Source: Trichopria drosophilae (lineage: Eukaryota; Arthropoda; Insecta; Hymenoptera; Diapriidae). Taken from it: a DNA stretch of 64,000 nt. The translations under genes were made by a program, and so were the position numbers. The number at the start of each line of letters is the position of its first letter. The first letter of the stretch is position 1. The stretch is taken from NCBI GenBank assembly GCA_030407085.1, contig CM059582.1:20379501-20443500 (forward strand), given 5' to 3'. The notes below the pieces were generated by a model. The model had not been told where the DNA came from. It did not search any database and was given only the letters and a program-made list of their open reading frames with translations. Below, piece after piece: positions 23,701-36,600 of the stretch.

Positions 23701-25795
23701 TTTTTATTTTTAAAATTGAAGATGGTTTATTCAATTTAAATATCAAAGTTTCTAAAATGCTTAAAAATCGCGAGAAATTATACACGGAGGTGTTTGGAGT
23801 CCTTTATCAGGAATTTAAGGTTAGATTATTATAATTAAAAATAGCGGTTGTAATATGACTACTCCAAACCACAACTGAGGTGAATTTTATCAATAATGTT
23901 CGTAATTGATTAAATAATGTTGTTTTTTTCAAAATATTGACCTTTTGAAAAGGTTAGGTTGATTTCTAGTTAAATTTCGTAGTTTTTGCGAACTGTCAGT
24001 TGTCTGGTTCTCTGATTGAGAGTTTAATATCAGAGATTAATGAAATTATCGATAAAGTGAACCAACCGTAATTTAATAAAGTAAATAATGAATATTTAAC
24101 AAAAAACATTAATTAACTTAAAGTTTAATATTCAATTCAATGCTTTTGAACGTTAACTTGTGTACAATTCTTCCCCTTTATGACCACGATTATTTTTCAT
24201 TTTTCAGATCCACATTTTGTAAGTGAAAACATTTTCTTTTCAAAAAACGACAGCATCCACCTTCTTTGTACATCGCATTCTTGGGATTATGCTTCTTGCA
24301 GCTTTGTTCGACCAGATGGCCTTGTCATAAATATAAATCCAGGCTTAGGAAATGACGAGTGAGTTTTAACGTGCTAATAAGAAATATATAATTTTCGAAC
24401 GCATAACGATAAAACGTTTACTAAAACATAAGTAACTTTTGAATATTGAAATTAGATTGTTGTGGGCAATATTAAAGTGCGACATCTTTTATTTAATTTT
24501 CATAATAACATTAACTAATTTACTTTAGGTATTCATATTATTGGAAAAAAGACCCAAGTCATGATTGCGGAATAACGATATTAAACCCCAAAAAGTATGA
24601 TTTTGGTCCTTGGAGGTGTCATATTCGAAATGATTATGGGCGTGACTTTGGGGGGATTCTGAATGTTGAGCTGGATAATAATGAAAATGTTCACATTAAC
24701 GCCTCTGCTCAAGATGTTGTTGTGAAAGTCGAAGAATCGTATAGGGTGAGTTATTAGAAATAACTTCTAGTATTTTATAATTACTTACTTTTAGTATTAA
24801 TTAGTTCAATGTCCACTTCTGAAGAATTTAGTGCTATTATGCATGACATTTTTTTTAATCAAACTTCTCGTGTTTCAGATGAAATGTAAAGCAGATGCTA
24901 AATTAACCTACTGTTGGCTGAAAAGTCCAAATGGCACAGTCTATTCCGTTTCTACGTATGAAAATTCTGGAACAACATTGAAAAACATAGGCTTGGGGTT
25001 GTCCCTGGGTGAATGCGAGGTGGAAATTCCAAAGGCTTCCGTTAATGAATCTGGTACATGGTCTTGCCACATGGGTATTGAAGACTACATCGAAACTGTA
25101 GCAAAGTTTACTGTGGACGTTACAGGTTCGTATGGCAATAGCAACCAAAATTATTACAATATGTATTTATGTATTCGTACAATCTAATAGATATTAAAAT
25201 CTGTAACGCCTGTATGTTTCCCTATGAATGTAGAAGATAGGCTGATGAGTCATCAGTCAAAAATTGAACTCGACAGTATGGATCAAGCTGTATTGAGATG
25301 TTCCATTCTTCTGGACCGAGAAGATAATATCGAATTCTGTCGCTGGATTAGTCCGCATGGGGTTGGCATCAATGTGGAACACGAAGGAAAATATCTGACA
25401 TCTATGAACCCCACAGAGTGCAATTTGACTATTTACGGTAAATATTAATATTAGTCTCGTTATTCTGACAATGGTCTATATTCTTCATTACCCATAAAAT
25501 TTTGCTTATTTCAGGTTTGATTGAGGAAGATTTCGGTGTGTGGAAGTGTTTCGCTCGACTAAGCGATATCGAAGAGGAGCAAACGTCCAGTATTGCTCTG
25601 ACAAAATCCGACACGTTGGCAACTGGCAGCTACATTGCGATTGCATTAACAGTTGGTGTCCTAGCCGTAGTTGCAATATCAATTGCAATGTGCATTATCT
25701 ATAGGCGCAAAAAAAAGGCATCGGACAAACAAACTTTGATAAAAAATATTTGTCAAGGAGAATTTATTAATGAGAAACCTAAATTTAGCGCGTAA
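20795..25795 (+). CDS. Gene A: six-domain Ig-like single-pass membrane protein
   Basis: Ten exons, spliced by hand: 20795-20861, 21105-21445, 21523-21645, 21714-21905, 22150-22390, 24208-24358, 24529-24745, 24879-25125, 25234-25437, 25515-25795 (687 aa). Every junction is GT-AG and keeps frame, with phases 1,0,0,0,1,2,0,1,1 identical to gene B. Residues 1-20 are a signal peptide. Six Ig-like domains follow at about 23-136, 137-241, 242-321, 322-444, 445-526 and 527-625. Domain 1 has GNWTI but no cysteine pair. Domains 2-3 keep only the C- and E-strand cysteines (SQCFL/GECGV, NCELEDPHG/KECEH). Domains 4-6 have four each, ending in PWRC, TWSC and VWKC. A helix at about 634-656 is followed by a tail beginning RRKKKASDKQTLI. 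Many NxS/T sites suggest a glycosylated ectodomain. The family is unrecognised; a surface recognition or adhesion role is inferred. There is no kinase domain or consensus ITIM. Confidence 0.88.
22613..22984. repeat. Foldback of CCGACA/CAGACA units in gene A intron 5
   Basis: It begins GGGTGCAGCTCAACAACCCG and continues with units such as AAAACAGACATTTC. The opposite arm has TGTCGGGTTTTGGAAGTGTC and ends in GAGGTGCACCC, mirroring the start. It is related to 11601-11880 and 50491-50800 by ends and unit sequence. It helps explain why intron 5 (1817 bp) is the longest in gene A. Confidence 0.6.
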
Positions 25796-26003
25796 TACAA
25801 CCACGAAGTTTCTTAAAACAGACATCAAGAACATTTTTATAAAGACTACTAAATGCTGCAAACAAGAAGATTTGTTGACTGCCGTATTATTACTCGGTTT
25901 AACCGTTAATGTAATTAAATCTCGAACATGACAATATTATTGTGATTGTAATACCAAAGACTTCGGTGTAAGATACATCAAGACAATTAATTTGGAATCC
26001 GAC

Positions 26004-26009
26004 AATAAA
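26004..26009 (+). terminator. Poly(A) signal of gene A
   Basis: This is the first AATAAA downstream of the gene A stop codon, 209 bp after it, followed by a T-rich stretch. It implies a 3' untranslated region of about 230 nt. Confidence 0.5.
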
Positions 26010-26900
26010 AATTGTTTTGTTACCTTTTCAGCTTACCTGCCTGCTTTTTAATTCTTATTCTCTCATTGTTTAGATCATTCATCAAGATTTGAAATATTCA
26101 GATTTCATGAAATATAATAAGAGTGTGACAGTTTTCAATAATCGACGTCCTCCGCTTGTATTGTACATATTTTAATTAAAAAACACAGAGCAAGATTCAA
26201 TAATGATAAACATTCAATGATAAGTGGCATATGGTAAAGTCGTCCAAACAAGTCTAAACTTATTCAGAACAGGTCCATTCTATTTACATTTCTGACAATC
26301 TTATTTACATACGTGTTGAAAAAAAATACCGGTTCAACTGTATTGAAATTTGTAGAATAAACGTTATGCACGTTAGTTGAATTTTATTTTACGGACACTA
26401 TATAAATAATTTAAATACCAACTAACTATTGAATAATCGACTATTTTTATGTTTAAATTAATATTAAGTCACAGGAATAAAATATACTTCACTGAACTTG
26501 TATATTCTTTTAATTGTTAATTTACTGATGAACTGGTAACTATTATAAAGATGATCCGATGTGTTCGAAATCTGAATACATTTTTTATCAAGTCGCCCAT
26601 TTTTTATATTATACAACAAAATCTAACAAGTCAAATAATTTAAGTCAAGAAATTGGCGATCATACTTTGTTTATGTTTATTATAATTGAAATACAAAAAT
26701 GGATTATTAAACTAAGGAATTCAATGAATACGTTTACGAAAAGATCGAGCATTACTTTAAAATGAACACTGAAGATTAAAATTAATATTTTAAGTTAACA
26801 AAGTTTCTAATTATTACAATTAGAAATAAATGACTTATACGGTAACCGTACGGTACTTTTAGCCGTAAGCTTCCACACAACCTTTCCTGTTCTCCACAGA

Positions 26901-27219
26901 TTAAGGGGGTTCTAAACTGCTTGTCCGATAAGGAATATTTTCACAAAAAACCGTAAATAAAAATGTTTCAAAGAATTTTTCAAGATTCGGGCTCTCTAAG
27001 GGCAATTTGAATTATCATAGACCTAGAAAATACCCAGGAAATTAATTCAAAACTGACCGAGAATTTTCGGAAATATAACTGACGTAATTTCTAGGAAACT
27101 GTTTATAGTGCTTAGAATTGCCCTTACAGAATTTTAAAAATGTTATTCTGTCATCTTTTATTTACGTATTTTATTGAAATTTCCTACCTTACCGGTGGTC
27201 CACATTGGACCCACCTTAA
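26901..27219. mobile_element. Inverted-repeat element, TTAAGGGGGT ends, full copy
   Basis: The left end TTAAGGGGGTTCTAAACTG is mirrored by GGACCCACCTTAA at the right. Internal blocks such as TAAGGGCAATT and AATTGCCCTTA are also in inverted orientation. The right half recurs at 29486-29610, including TTTCCTACCTTACCGG. Non-coding, so presumably non-autonomous. Confidence 0.55.
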
Positions 27220-28729
27220 TACCGAATAACAAAAAGCAATTTTATGAATACATTAAGAAATATATTACTTATATTAATTACATTAATGGCAAAATCTATC
27301 AATTTTCACGGCAAAAAATGTGAAATTGTATGGTCTAAAAGTTACATATTAGAATTATCAAAAAATATATATCCAACGCAATAAAGTTATCGAGGAATAC
27401 ATTTTAGGGAAAAACGTTTTGGAAACAAGTACGAGGATATTCTTTTGGGTAGACCCGGCCGATTTACCACTGACCCGCTGATGCAGAGGTCCCACTTTGA
27501 GGGCGCTCTACAAGGAGTATTTTTCAACGAAATTAAACGTATAGATATATGAAAATTGTTCATTTTGTTATGCCCTACAACTTTTATTGGAAAAGTTTTT
27601 CATTTCCGTTCAAAACTAACGAGTAAAACGCAAAAAAAATAAAAATTGATCTGTTTTATTTTACTTAATTCTTCGATATCTCGTTTTTCGTTTTTTCGTT
27701 TTTCGTCTTGCAAAAAAAGCAAGCCTTTTGGAGCTTTTCTTGATGTCCCCTACACCGTAAAAAAAAAATTGCGAGCCGGAATGATGTCTTTTTCGGGCCT
27801 TTTTTTGTACATAGTGACTTGACTAATATAATAATTGCAAGAGGATGAAGATCGAAATAATCTAGAACGTCATTTCAAGGTTTAAAAGACTTTTTAAAAT
27901 GAGAATTATTCAACGTTTCAATTTTTCATTTAGTAGAAAGTAAATTTGACCTTAAAGGTCAAAAAACCTAATGCAACAACCGAATAGCCATTCTTTAAGG
28001 GGTCAGTTTACTTCAGATACTTGCCTAAAAAAGGCTATTTTCGTATTTTCTTTTAGAAAACTATAAAAGATATCCATATAAAGTTTGGTTTATTGAATAA
28101 CATCTTAAAACACATAAAATTTTTTTTTAATTCATTGTTATGACTGTTCAGTAAAAAAAACTGCATTGTAGCGCAACGTCGCAAAAATGTGTTGGTGAGA
28201 CCGCTCCATCAGAACTCAAGAACAGCTTGTCTGGAACAAAAAACATTAAAGTGTTTCAGATTCAATAAGACATTAGCTACAAGATGACGATCGGTGGTTT
28301 TCACATTTTAATTTTTACTATATTTTGTTATAAAAATGTTTCCATTTTTATCTACCATTTTTTTTCTCTTATCAAAACATAAAACCCGAGGATTGTTTTG
28401 TAGCTAGTGTCAAAAGAAACGTCTAATGAAATGAATTTCCACTGTAATAACAGAGTGAAAACGGAGCTACTCCGGTTGAACTGAGTATATTCATTTTTTT
28501 AAAGAGTGACACAATTCCAATCCATTCTATAAGTTAATAAATAACTGTAATAGAGTGAGTGTGTTTGACTTTTATTACACCTAAAATAAAAATTTAATTT
28601 AACTAAGATATTTTTTTGATGGTTTTTCTTTAAAAAAAACAATTCACAAATTCGTAATATTCGAAAAAAATATGACTTTTACATTCCATTGTAATAAAAA
28701 CCTGCAAAGTACTAAAAACAATGTTCAGT

Positions 28730-28925
28730 ACAATATCCCATACAACACAAGCCCGTTTCAGGATGCCCTCATTTTTAGGATCCGCCATTTTGAATATTAA
28801 AAATCTGATGTCAGATTCGTGTTTACCGATCTCAAAAACCACCGAGTGACAAGTTTCAAGTGTATTCGAACACTTTTTTATACTTCTTCTGCCATATTGG
28901 ATCCGGCATCCTGAATTTTTTAATT
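28730..28925. repeat. ATGGCGGATCC motif-family repeat
   Basis: GGATCCGCCATTTTGAATA near 28780 and GCCATATTGGATCCGGCA near 28890 are two copies in the same orientation, separated by the family's usual words (CAGATTCGTG and GAGTGACAAGTTTCAAG). Compare 57425-58060. Confidence 0.5.
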
Positions 28926-29007
28926 TCCCACATCGTATTTTAAAGTAGTATAAGCCTTTTTTTGTGGGGGGGGAGGGGGTTCACGGTTACGTGAAATGAC
29001 CTACATA

Positions 29008-29260
29008 CAGCAGTCCCTGTCCTAATTCATGTTACTTCCATAACCCCACCAAGGCACGTTTATTCTCCTTCGACGCCCCAAGTTTGCCTTCGCGCATGCG
29101 CGCGCCCTGCATTTTGTTTGTTTCCCCCCCACTCTAGTCGCCTGAAGGGTCTTAGAGTGGGGAGAGGGATGGAGGAGCAATTGTGAATTTGGACGGGTAA
29201 TATTCGTAAATTATGTAAGGGAGTGAATTAGGGCGAGATGAAATAGGACAGGGACTACTG
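29008..29260. mobile_element. MITE, CAGYAGTCCCTGTCC family
   Basis: The left end CAGCAGTCCCTGTCCTAAT and the right end AATAGGACAGGGACTACTG are inverted repeats, and TA flanks both sides (29006-29007 and 29261-29262). The 253-bp interior is GC-rich with CGCGCATGCGCGCG-like sequence and no frame. The termini resemble the 7210 and 33386 elements (CAGTAG-TCCC), so they may share a transposase source. Confidence 0.75.
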
Positions 29261-29485
29261 TATATATATTCACATAAATAGGAGCAGAAAAAGATTGGTC
29301 TAAATAAGGAAAATCATTTGTTGAATCCAGTAAGTTCTATTAAAAAAGCGACTCTTGTAAATAATATTTTATGAGTAGTGTTTAAAAAAGGTCACCATAA
29401 CAAGGAAGAAAAAGGGGGTTTTAAATAAAAATTACAGAAGAAAATTAAAAATAAAAATAAATATATTTTTCAGATAAATGTAATT

Positions 29486-29610
29486 ATTTATAGTGCTTAG
29501 AATTGCCCTTACGAAGCCCGAACTTTAAAAATGTTACTCAGTCATCTTTAATTTACGTTTGTTAGTGAAATTTCCTACCTTACCGGCGGTACACTTTAGA
29601 ACCCCCTTAA
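29486..29610. mobile_element. Half copy of the TTAAGGGGGT element
   Basis: It repeats the right half of 26901-27219, including AGTGCTTAGAATTGCCCTTA and CCTACCTTACCGGYGGT, and ends in AGAACCCCCTTAA, a better mirror of the family's left end than the full copy's own right end. The left half is missing. Confidence 0.5.
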
Positions 29611-29789
29611 ATTATAATAATGATGAGCTTGTATATGACGTGTACATTTTTCTTGGATTTGAGAAATAAATTTACGTTTTACAATTATATTCTAAGTTAC
29701 GGTTATTAGCGATATTTATGACTGTCTAGAACAATCTTAAATTTGCAAACGGTTAATCCAACATTATAAAAAACCAAGTAGATTTTCTA

Positions 29790-30115
29790 TCGTACACTGA
29801 AAGAAAAATGTAGCTGGCAACTTCAATTGCAACTAGATAGTTAACAGAAAAGTATTAAAGTAACTATTGTCGTTGATTTTCATTATTAATTAAATTTAGT
29901 AAAATATTTAGTTAAATTGAAGCCATTTTTTAAGACCAGCTTCTCATTTTTAATTAGCTAACTACTGTAATAGTGGTTTAAATAATGAAATTCATCCAGG
30001 AATTTATTTACTACTTAAAAAGTAGTTAATTTTACTAATTTTGTTCAGTCTAATTTGCAGAACAAAACTATAGTTAGTAGCGAAGTTATATTCTTAACAA
30101 AACTGGAAATAATTT
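29790..30115. repeat. Dispersed AT-rich repeat, copy 2
   Basis: It starts ACACTGAAAG and contains AGTTAAATTGAAGCC plus TTTTTTAAGACC, matching 4543-4750. It is rich in AGTTAACT/AGTTAGTA words in both orientations. Borders are approximate. Confidence 0.35.
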
Positions 30116-33079
30116 CCGAAAATTTTACAGTATCATAATCTTTTCCAATAAATTTCATTGCTTTGATAAAGGGTTGCAGCGAAATTTGGTAATATTTCAA
30201 CCTATTTTTTACTAGGTGGTATCTACTTTAGCTTACTACATTATCAGACACCAATGTGATTTTGATATTATGTCGTTGCGACATCAAATGATTTCTGTGA
30301 AGTACTGATACATTAGTACTAAAAAATAAGTGATTAAGAGGTAAGTGATAGTCGAATAGGTAGAGAGGCTTTAGTCGTTAAAATCTAGTACGTGACACCA
30401 CGTGAATTCATTTCGTGTTTAGTGAGCGTGAAAACAGTGAATGAGAAACGTGGGTGCTGTTTCGTGTCCTCGCCAATGCCGAACTTGGACTAATATCTCG
30501 GAATTATCTCGTCTATTTATTACGTAAGCAAAGAAACTAGCCTTCTATATACACTAATATCGACACTTCTATTTAGTCTTCTTTCATGATAGCCGGAAAA
30601 TCCCCATTTTTTTACAGAAGAAAACTTCTTTATTGAAATTCACTCCATTTCATCTAATAGTAGATAGATTGAGCCAGGTGTTACACCAAATGCATATAAA
30701 TATAAGGAATATGTTAATTTTTTACAAGTCTTTAAAACCACTTCGTGAACGCATAGTAAATCACACTTTTTGAAAAATAAGTCGTCGACATTTATTAAAA
30801 AACTCAAACTTCTATAAACATTTCATTCAGGAGGTCTCTGCAATAATGCTCTAATTAAATTTCTGTTTTTATTATTTTAAACCAAGTGGTTATCATACCT
30901 CCACGAAGCTTTCGAAATGTTAAGCCTTGCCATAATTCCATTTAACTAGCCATGTTTCCTTTATTTATATGCAGTTAAAAACTAAAAAATTAATATAGAA
31001 ATCTTAATACTAATCAGAGTAAGCTATGTGATATATTAAACCAGGAAGCCATTTTATTATATGTCCATTTACACTCATAAAATACCTTTCTGCATTCTAA
31101 CTAGATATAACCCCTTTATGTGAGTAAATATCATTAGCAAATATTTAATACAAATTTGAATACGAATTGTCTACTATTAATTAAGGGCATTAGAATAAAA
31201 TGTGGAATATTCTAAAAATAAATCAGTGTTATTGAATGATAAAATTATGTTTATTGGCTTGTCGTAATCTATTTTTAATGTGAGAACATGATAATCATTT
31301 ATATCTTTTAAATTATTTTTCACTTATAATACTTGCAGTATAATGATGTGTCAGAAACAGAAGTTTTATATATAAATAAAAATAGCTGATAGTTAATAAT
31401 TCATTTTGTAGAAAATATTTGTGTTATGGTGGGTTCAATTTACTGGATATATTTTTAGTTGCACATAAACTATATAACTAACTAAACTAATTTTCTTATA
31501 AACTGTATAAATAAAGATTATTAGGGTAACGTTTATTTTGTTCATAAAAAAAGGAAACAAAGGATGACAATTTATTATGAAGTGAATAATAATTTTAAGT
31601 AAAAATTGCATTAATATTAATACGATTACTTGATTAATATGAAGCATTGTAAACGCTAGTATTGTAAATAACTTAAATTTTTAATTACATTTTGACGATA
31701 TTTCTTAAATTGATAATATTCATAGCACGGAAATATTTAAATCTACCTTTTTGTGAGTTTGTCGAATCTGAATAAAAAGCAATGTAAATTGTGCCTCTTC
31801 ATAAGCAGACAAATATTAATATCTTACTATATCTACATACCGGATATAGTAAATAATAGGTAGCTTAAATTTTGTTATTTAATAACTCTCGTGTCACTAA
31901 GGCCTAAGTAGTTTATTTTTTTAAATTAAAATAAAAATTCCTATTAAAAGTTTCCTAAATTACTTTTTATTTTAGATAATATATAGAATACTATAATTCA
32001 CACTCTTGAAATGTTGTTTTGAAATGAAAAATGAGTTGTTATGAATTATCACCAATATTTAGTAAAAAACAACTAATATATTAGTAAAATGATACTAATC
32101 GAAAAGTTGAATGAAAGTCATCAAATGAACTGTCATCTCAAAGTAAGGTTATAGTACCGAAAATGTAGTCAAAATTAGAATGATTTATAGTAATTTCTAC
32201 TAATTTGTATATTATACTTAAATATATCTTTTTTAACAGTTTTTTAAACGTAATTAAAAGTTACATTTGATATTTTCTACAAAATATTAAAATACAGATT
32301 AAATAAACATTATGTCTAATAATCTGCTATAATTTTATGTGTATAAATATTTAGGTACGAAAATTATACTTATCACGCGAATTTACGTGTATATACTTTT
32401 ATTCATCACATACAACTGGGACATTCCAGGACCAGCCAGCCTCCAATTTTTGAAATACTGTTTGTTTTTTATTTTATCCACTTATCATTATCTGTACACA
32501 TATAAATGTCAATGTGGAATTTAAATACCGTCATAAAAATTGTCATGGCTTAATTCCATTTACGAGATTTATTATCGCAGCATGAAATTAATTTATACGG
32601 AAATACTAAACAGTAAAAAAGGTAAATGTTATATACATTTGGTTAATTTTTGAACGAAATTTATCCTGCTAACTTTTTAAAAAATGACTTACACATAGAT
32701 GAAAAAACGTTCCAAAATTTTAAAAATCGATTTTTATGCCGTAGACCACGAGAAATAGGTTCCGAAAGTTTACAGATAAATTGCTTTATTTAGTGAAAAA
32801 ATAGAGGTGAATGAATTGAAATGGGATCTAAAATTCTACATAGTGAAATTTCGATTTAAAAAGGTTGGTAAAAGAAAAAGGCCCCTGAGCATCTTGTTAA
32901 TCCATAGAACACAAGTGCCAACTATGTGTCACATTCAACTGCGAATATCTCCGTAAAAAAATATCGTATCATGACGAATTTCTTTTTGTTTTTAAAGTAA
33001 TTTTATGCCCTTTTACGTCAATTTACCAGAATTAAGATAATTTCAACTCCATAATAGAAAAAGAAGAAAAAATTTTGTG

Positions 33080-33106
33080 ATTATTATTATTATTATTATT
33101 ATTATA
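33080..33106. repeat. (ATT)n microsatellite
   Basis: About nine uninterrupted ATT units. Confidence 0.9.
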
Positions 33107-33385
33107 TTAATAAACAATTTATATTAATAATCAACATTATCCAAGCTCAATTTATAACAATTTAGATATGTTCATACATTTTGTTTAAACGACTACACGA
33201 AAATAAATTTGTTTTTTCGTTATATTTAATTATAACCTTTCTACTGCTGCATGTTTATAAAGTCTACATAGATACTGACATTATACGTATTAATCATGTT
33301 CATTCGCTTTTTAATTTGTACAAATGTATTAAAAATCATTTTTTTAAATTGAAATTCACATGTAATCATCCAAAAATGTAATATT

Positions 33386-33650
33386 CAGTAGAGTATCGGT
33401 ATATTTACCAACTCGGTTCCTCGCCTTCCCCTCCCGTCTCGTTATATTTACCAGAAGAAGGAGGAGCCACGTTTCTTTCACTCCCCTCAGGCACGGTATG
33501 TTCGTTATGTCACAACAGGCCCTTCCTGAGGCCTCAGCCCGCAAGCTGAGGGAAAAAGAGAGCGGCGACCGGTAAATATATCGAGACGAAATCGGGCAAA
33601 TATGCTGGGAGGTAAATATAGCTAGATGGAATTATACCGGGACTCTACTG
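33386..33650. mobile_element. MITE, CAGTAG-TCCCGGTATA family, copy 2
   Basis: The ends CAGTAGAGTATCGGTATA and TATACCGGGACTCTACTG are inverted repeats; TA follows the right end. It aligns with 7210-7471 over most of its length (GGCCCTTCCTGAGGCC, AAATATGCTGGGA). Its right terminus is the cleaner version of the family end. Confidence 0.75.
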
Positions 33651-36600
33651 TATGAGTAAAAACTCACTGATTTCTAGGTTTTGGATATGTTTTAGTGCTC
33701 GATTACAAGTGACTTTACCTCCAATTAGATCCGCTTAATTCATCACGCTTTCGAGGTATACCTGATTCTTTTATTTCGCGAAAGGCATTAAAATTTGCTC
33801 ATAAATAAATTTAAGAAATTTGTTGAAAAATCGACGTTTCAGAAGACATTTCATCGGAAAAATTCTCAATTTCGCGACAAAAACAAAATAAAAAATTTTA
33901 ACAATTTTTCTTTGCCAAAACCCAATCTTTTCTTTTTTTAAGTTTAAAAATCGCTTTTCACCAAGCTTGTACATACGTTTTTTTTTACCTTAAACATCAA
34001 CCATTTTGCAATTACCAGAAAGAAAAAATCTGTCTTCCATGAGTTTAACCCTCAAATAATAAAATTAAGAAATGGACATAATAGAAAAAAACTCGAGAGA
34101 GCATTTTTACTTTTTTTCATCTTGACGCTATAGAATATTCCATTTCCAATTACATTCTGAATTTATTGTAACACTGATTTTATGAACTTCTACACTGTAG
34201 AATGATATATTGAGAGAAAATGATTGATTTATTTGTTGTATCATATACACAAGTTCAAGGCTGCACGCATTATTATGATTTTTCACGGGGATGTTTTGGC
34301 CTTATGTTTAGGTCATTTACTATAAGTGGTTTCTAAATTATATTTAATAAATATAAAAATTTCAAAAAACGGCAGCTTGGATTTGAATCCAGTTAAATGC
34401 ATATAAATCAAAGAAATTTAAGCCGTAAGCAGGAGACATCACAGTCTGCGTTTGGAAATCAAACTAGGTCGTCGATATTCGATTTTTTATTAACTTACTT
34501 TCAAGATTGGAGAATGAAGGTAATGGACGGAGGCTTCTATTTTTTAAACGAAAGATAACAGTTTCATCTTTGAAGTAAAAAAAATAAATAAAAAAGTTTG
34601 GTCAAATAAATACAAAAAATTGCGTTTTGTCTACTAAAAATTTCTAAGATTTAAATTGTTTATTTTTCTTTTTTTAAATGAAAAATTTGTCCAACCAAAT
34701 TTGGTGTGTCGATTTTTTCTTCAATATTTTTTTTCCTCCTTAATTTTAATTTTGGAGCGTAAAGGTCATAAGGGGGATTTTTTTTCAGTAAATGCAAAAA
34801 ACTTGATAATTAAAGAAAAACAAAAAAATTATGAAAAAGTGTGAGGAACAGAGATTTTTATCATTCTAAAATTAAAAAAAAATCGTTTTGACAAAGAAAA
34901 AATTTATTTTGTTATTTTTTTCCGAATAATTTTTCAGATGAAATAAGTTACTTCGACCCAGATCTTAGGTCTGGACGAAGTATTGAATTTGGTCACCTCG
35001 AGTATAAAAATTGTCCTATAGTTTTTCATCAAATGTCGTTTCAGACTCTAAGGAGCCAAAATCAACAATAAAAAAATGTTTGTCCGTGATCTTGTACGTA
35101 CGCACGTCCGCACGTCCCGTTTTTTGTCTCGCGATAACTCACGTACAGATAAGCGTATCAACATGCATTTTTTTAAAATACGTGTCTTAGCGTAACTTAG
35201 ATGTGATTAGATTTTATTTAGATTAGCCCCAATTACGTTTCTTCGTAGTTTTTTTAATTTATTTTGTAAAAATACAAAGTTTATTAAAAATTGTTTCAGC
35301 CAAAAAGATACAGCATTAAATTCTCTACACAAAAGGTTGTATGCTTTTTCTTCCTAAAGTCAACGATAATGCCATAAAAACTGCTTTAAAATACGTATGA
35401 CTATTGTCTGATAAAGTATTGAACACGTACTGAAATAACTGAATCTTCGCCAGATGCTCGGGCCCGGTGATCATCTATCTATTTATTATTGTTATAACAT
35501 ATCTATCGAAGCCACTTGGACCTAAATATGATTGGACCCCTAAATATCGGTATAATTTTATAATATAACTGAAAACTGATAATAAACGAACGAGTATTAA
35601 GGAATACCAAATTCTCCACAGGGTCGAACTTTCTGAGCGAACAAAGCAAGCGAGGCACCAGGCCATCACTAGTTTATTTTTCAACTTTTATTTTTATTTA
35701 GGGCCGAATTTTATTTTTTTCTTGAAATAATAAAAACAGGTACATCTCAAAAGGGTGCAAAGTTAGAATACACTGTAATCAAATGTTAAGTCATTTGTTA
35801 TCTATAACTAAACCATAATAAAAAATTGTAGGAATTGTAGAGTAGGCGCCAGATCATTGGATAGTATTTTGTGTTTTTAGCCGTATAAACTGTCATTCCA
35901 TTGATGAATAGTAACTCTGACTATTCGTTTAGTTGTTATTGTTACTTTCGGGTAATGCAAGTGACTATCCCATATGAATATTTATAAATAAATTATTCGA
36001 CTACTTGATTAGAGGCTAGGCATCTCGACATGGTGAATATAAACTATTCGTTTCTCCAAGAGTGCATTTGTATTTATAAATTATTTAGAATGCTTAATCT
36101 ACTAAATTTCATACATTTATAACATGTTTTTTAGTTATAAATATGGCTGGCTTAGATGAGTTTTTCATTTATGAAACTCTCAAAATACCTTGTCTTTTAC
36201 ACAGAGTAAAAACACAATAAATACATATATTTTAAAGTGCGTATTATATGACAAACACTTGAATCAACTACCACTGTAATATAGAAGATAATAATATTAT
36301 TCTACTTACCATTTGCTGACAGTTAAATATGCAATAGAGATAACTTCGAAACCTCTGAACTGGAGTGAATCTACGTAGTTCCTCAGCTAAATAGTAACTT
36401 TCAATATGCGAGAATAGTAAAATAGATCAAATAAAATTTACTAAATCGAAATAATTTCTCGTGATAGTCAAAATAGTTATTTTAATATATTTTACAAAAT
36501 TTTGAATTGTAGCATACAGTACATAACTTTTTACTTTTTTAATTGTGCTATTAATGTTATCTTAGAACCATTTCTACCTTTTTTTTGGCCCACTTACCCT

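Noticed and set aside
25126..25187. Read-through of gene A exon 8 into intron 8 as a secreted isoform
   Set aside because: The extension is not conserved: in gene B the same read-through hits a stop at once, so it looks accidental.
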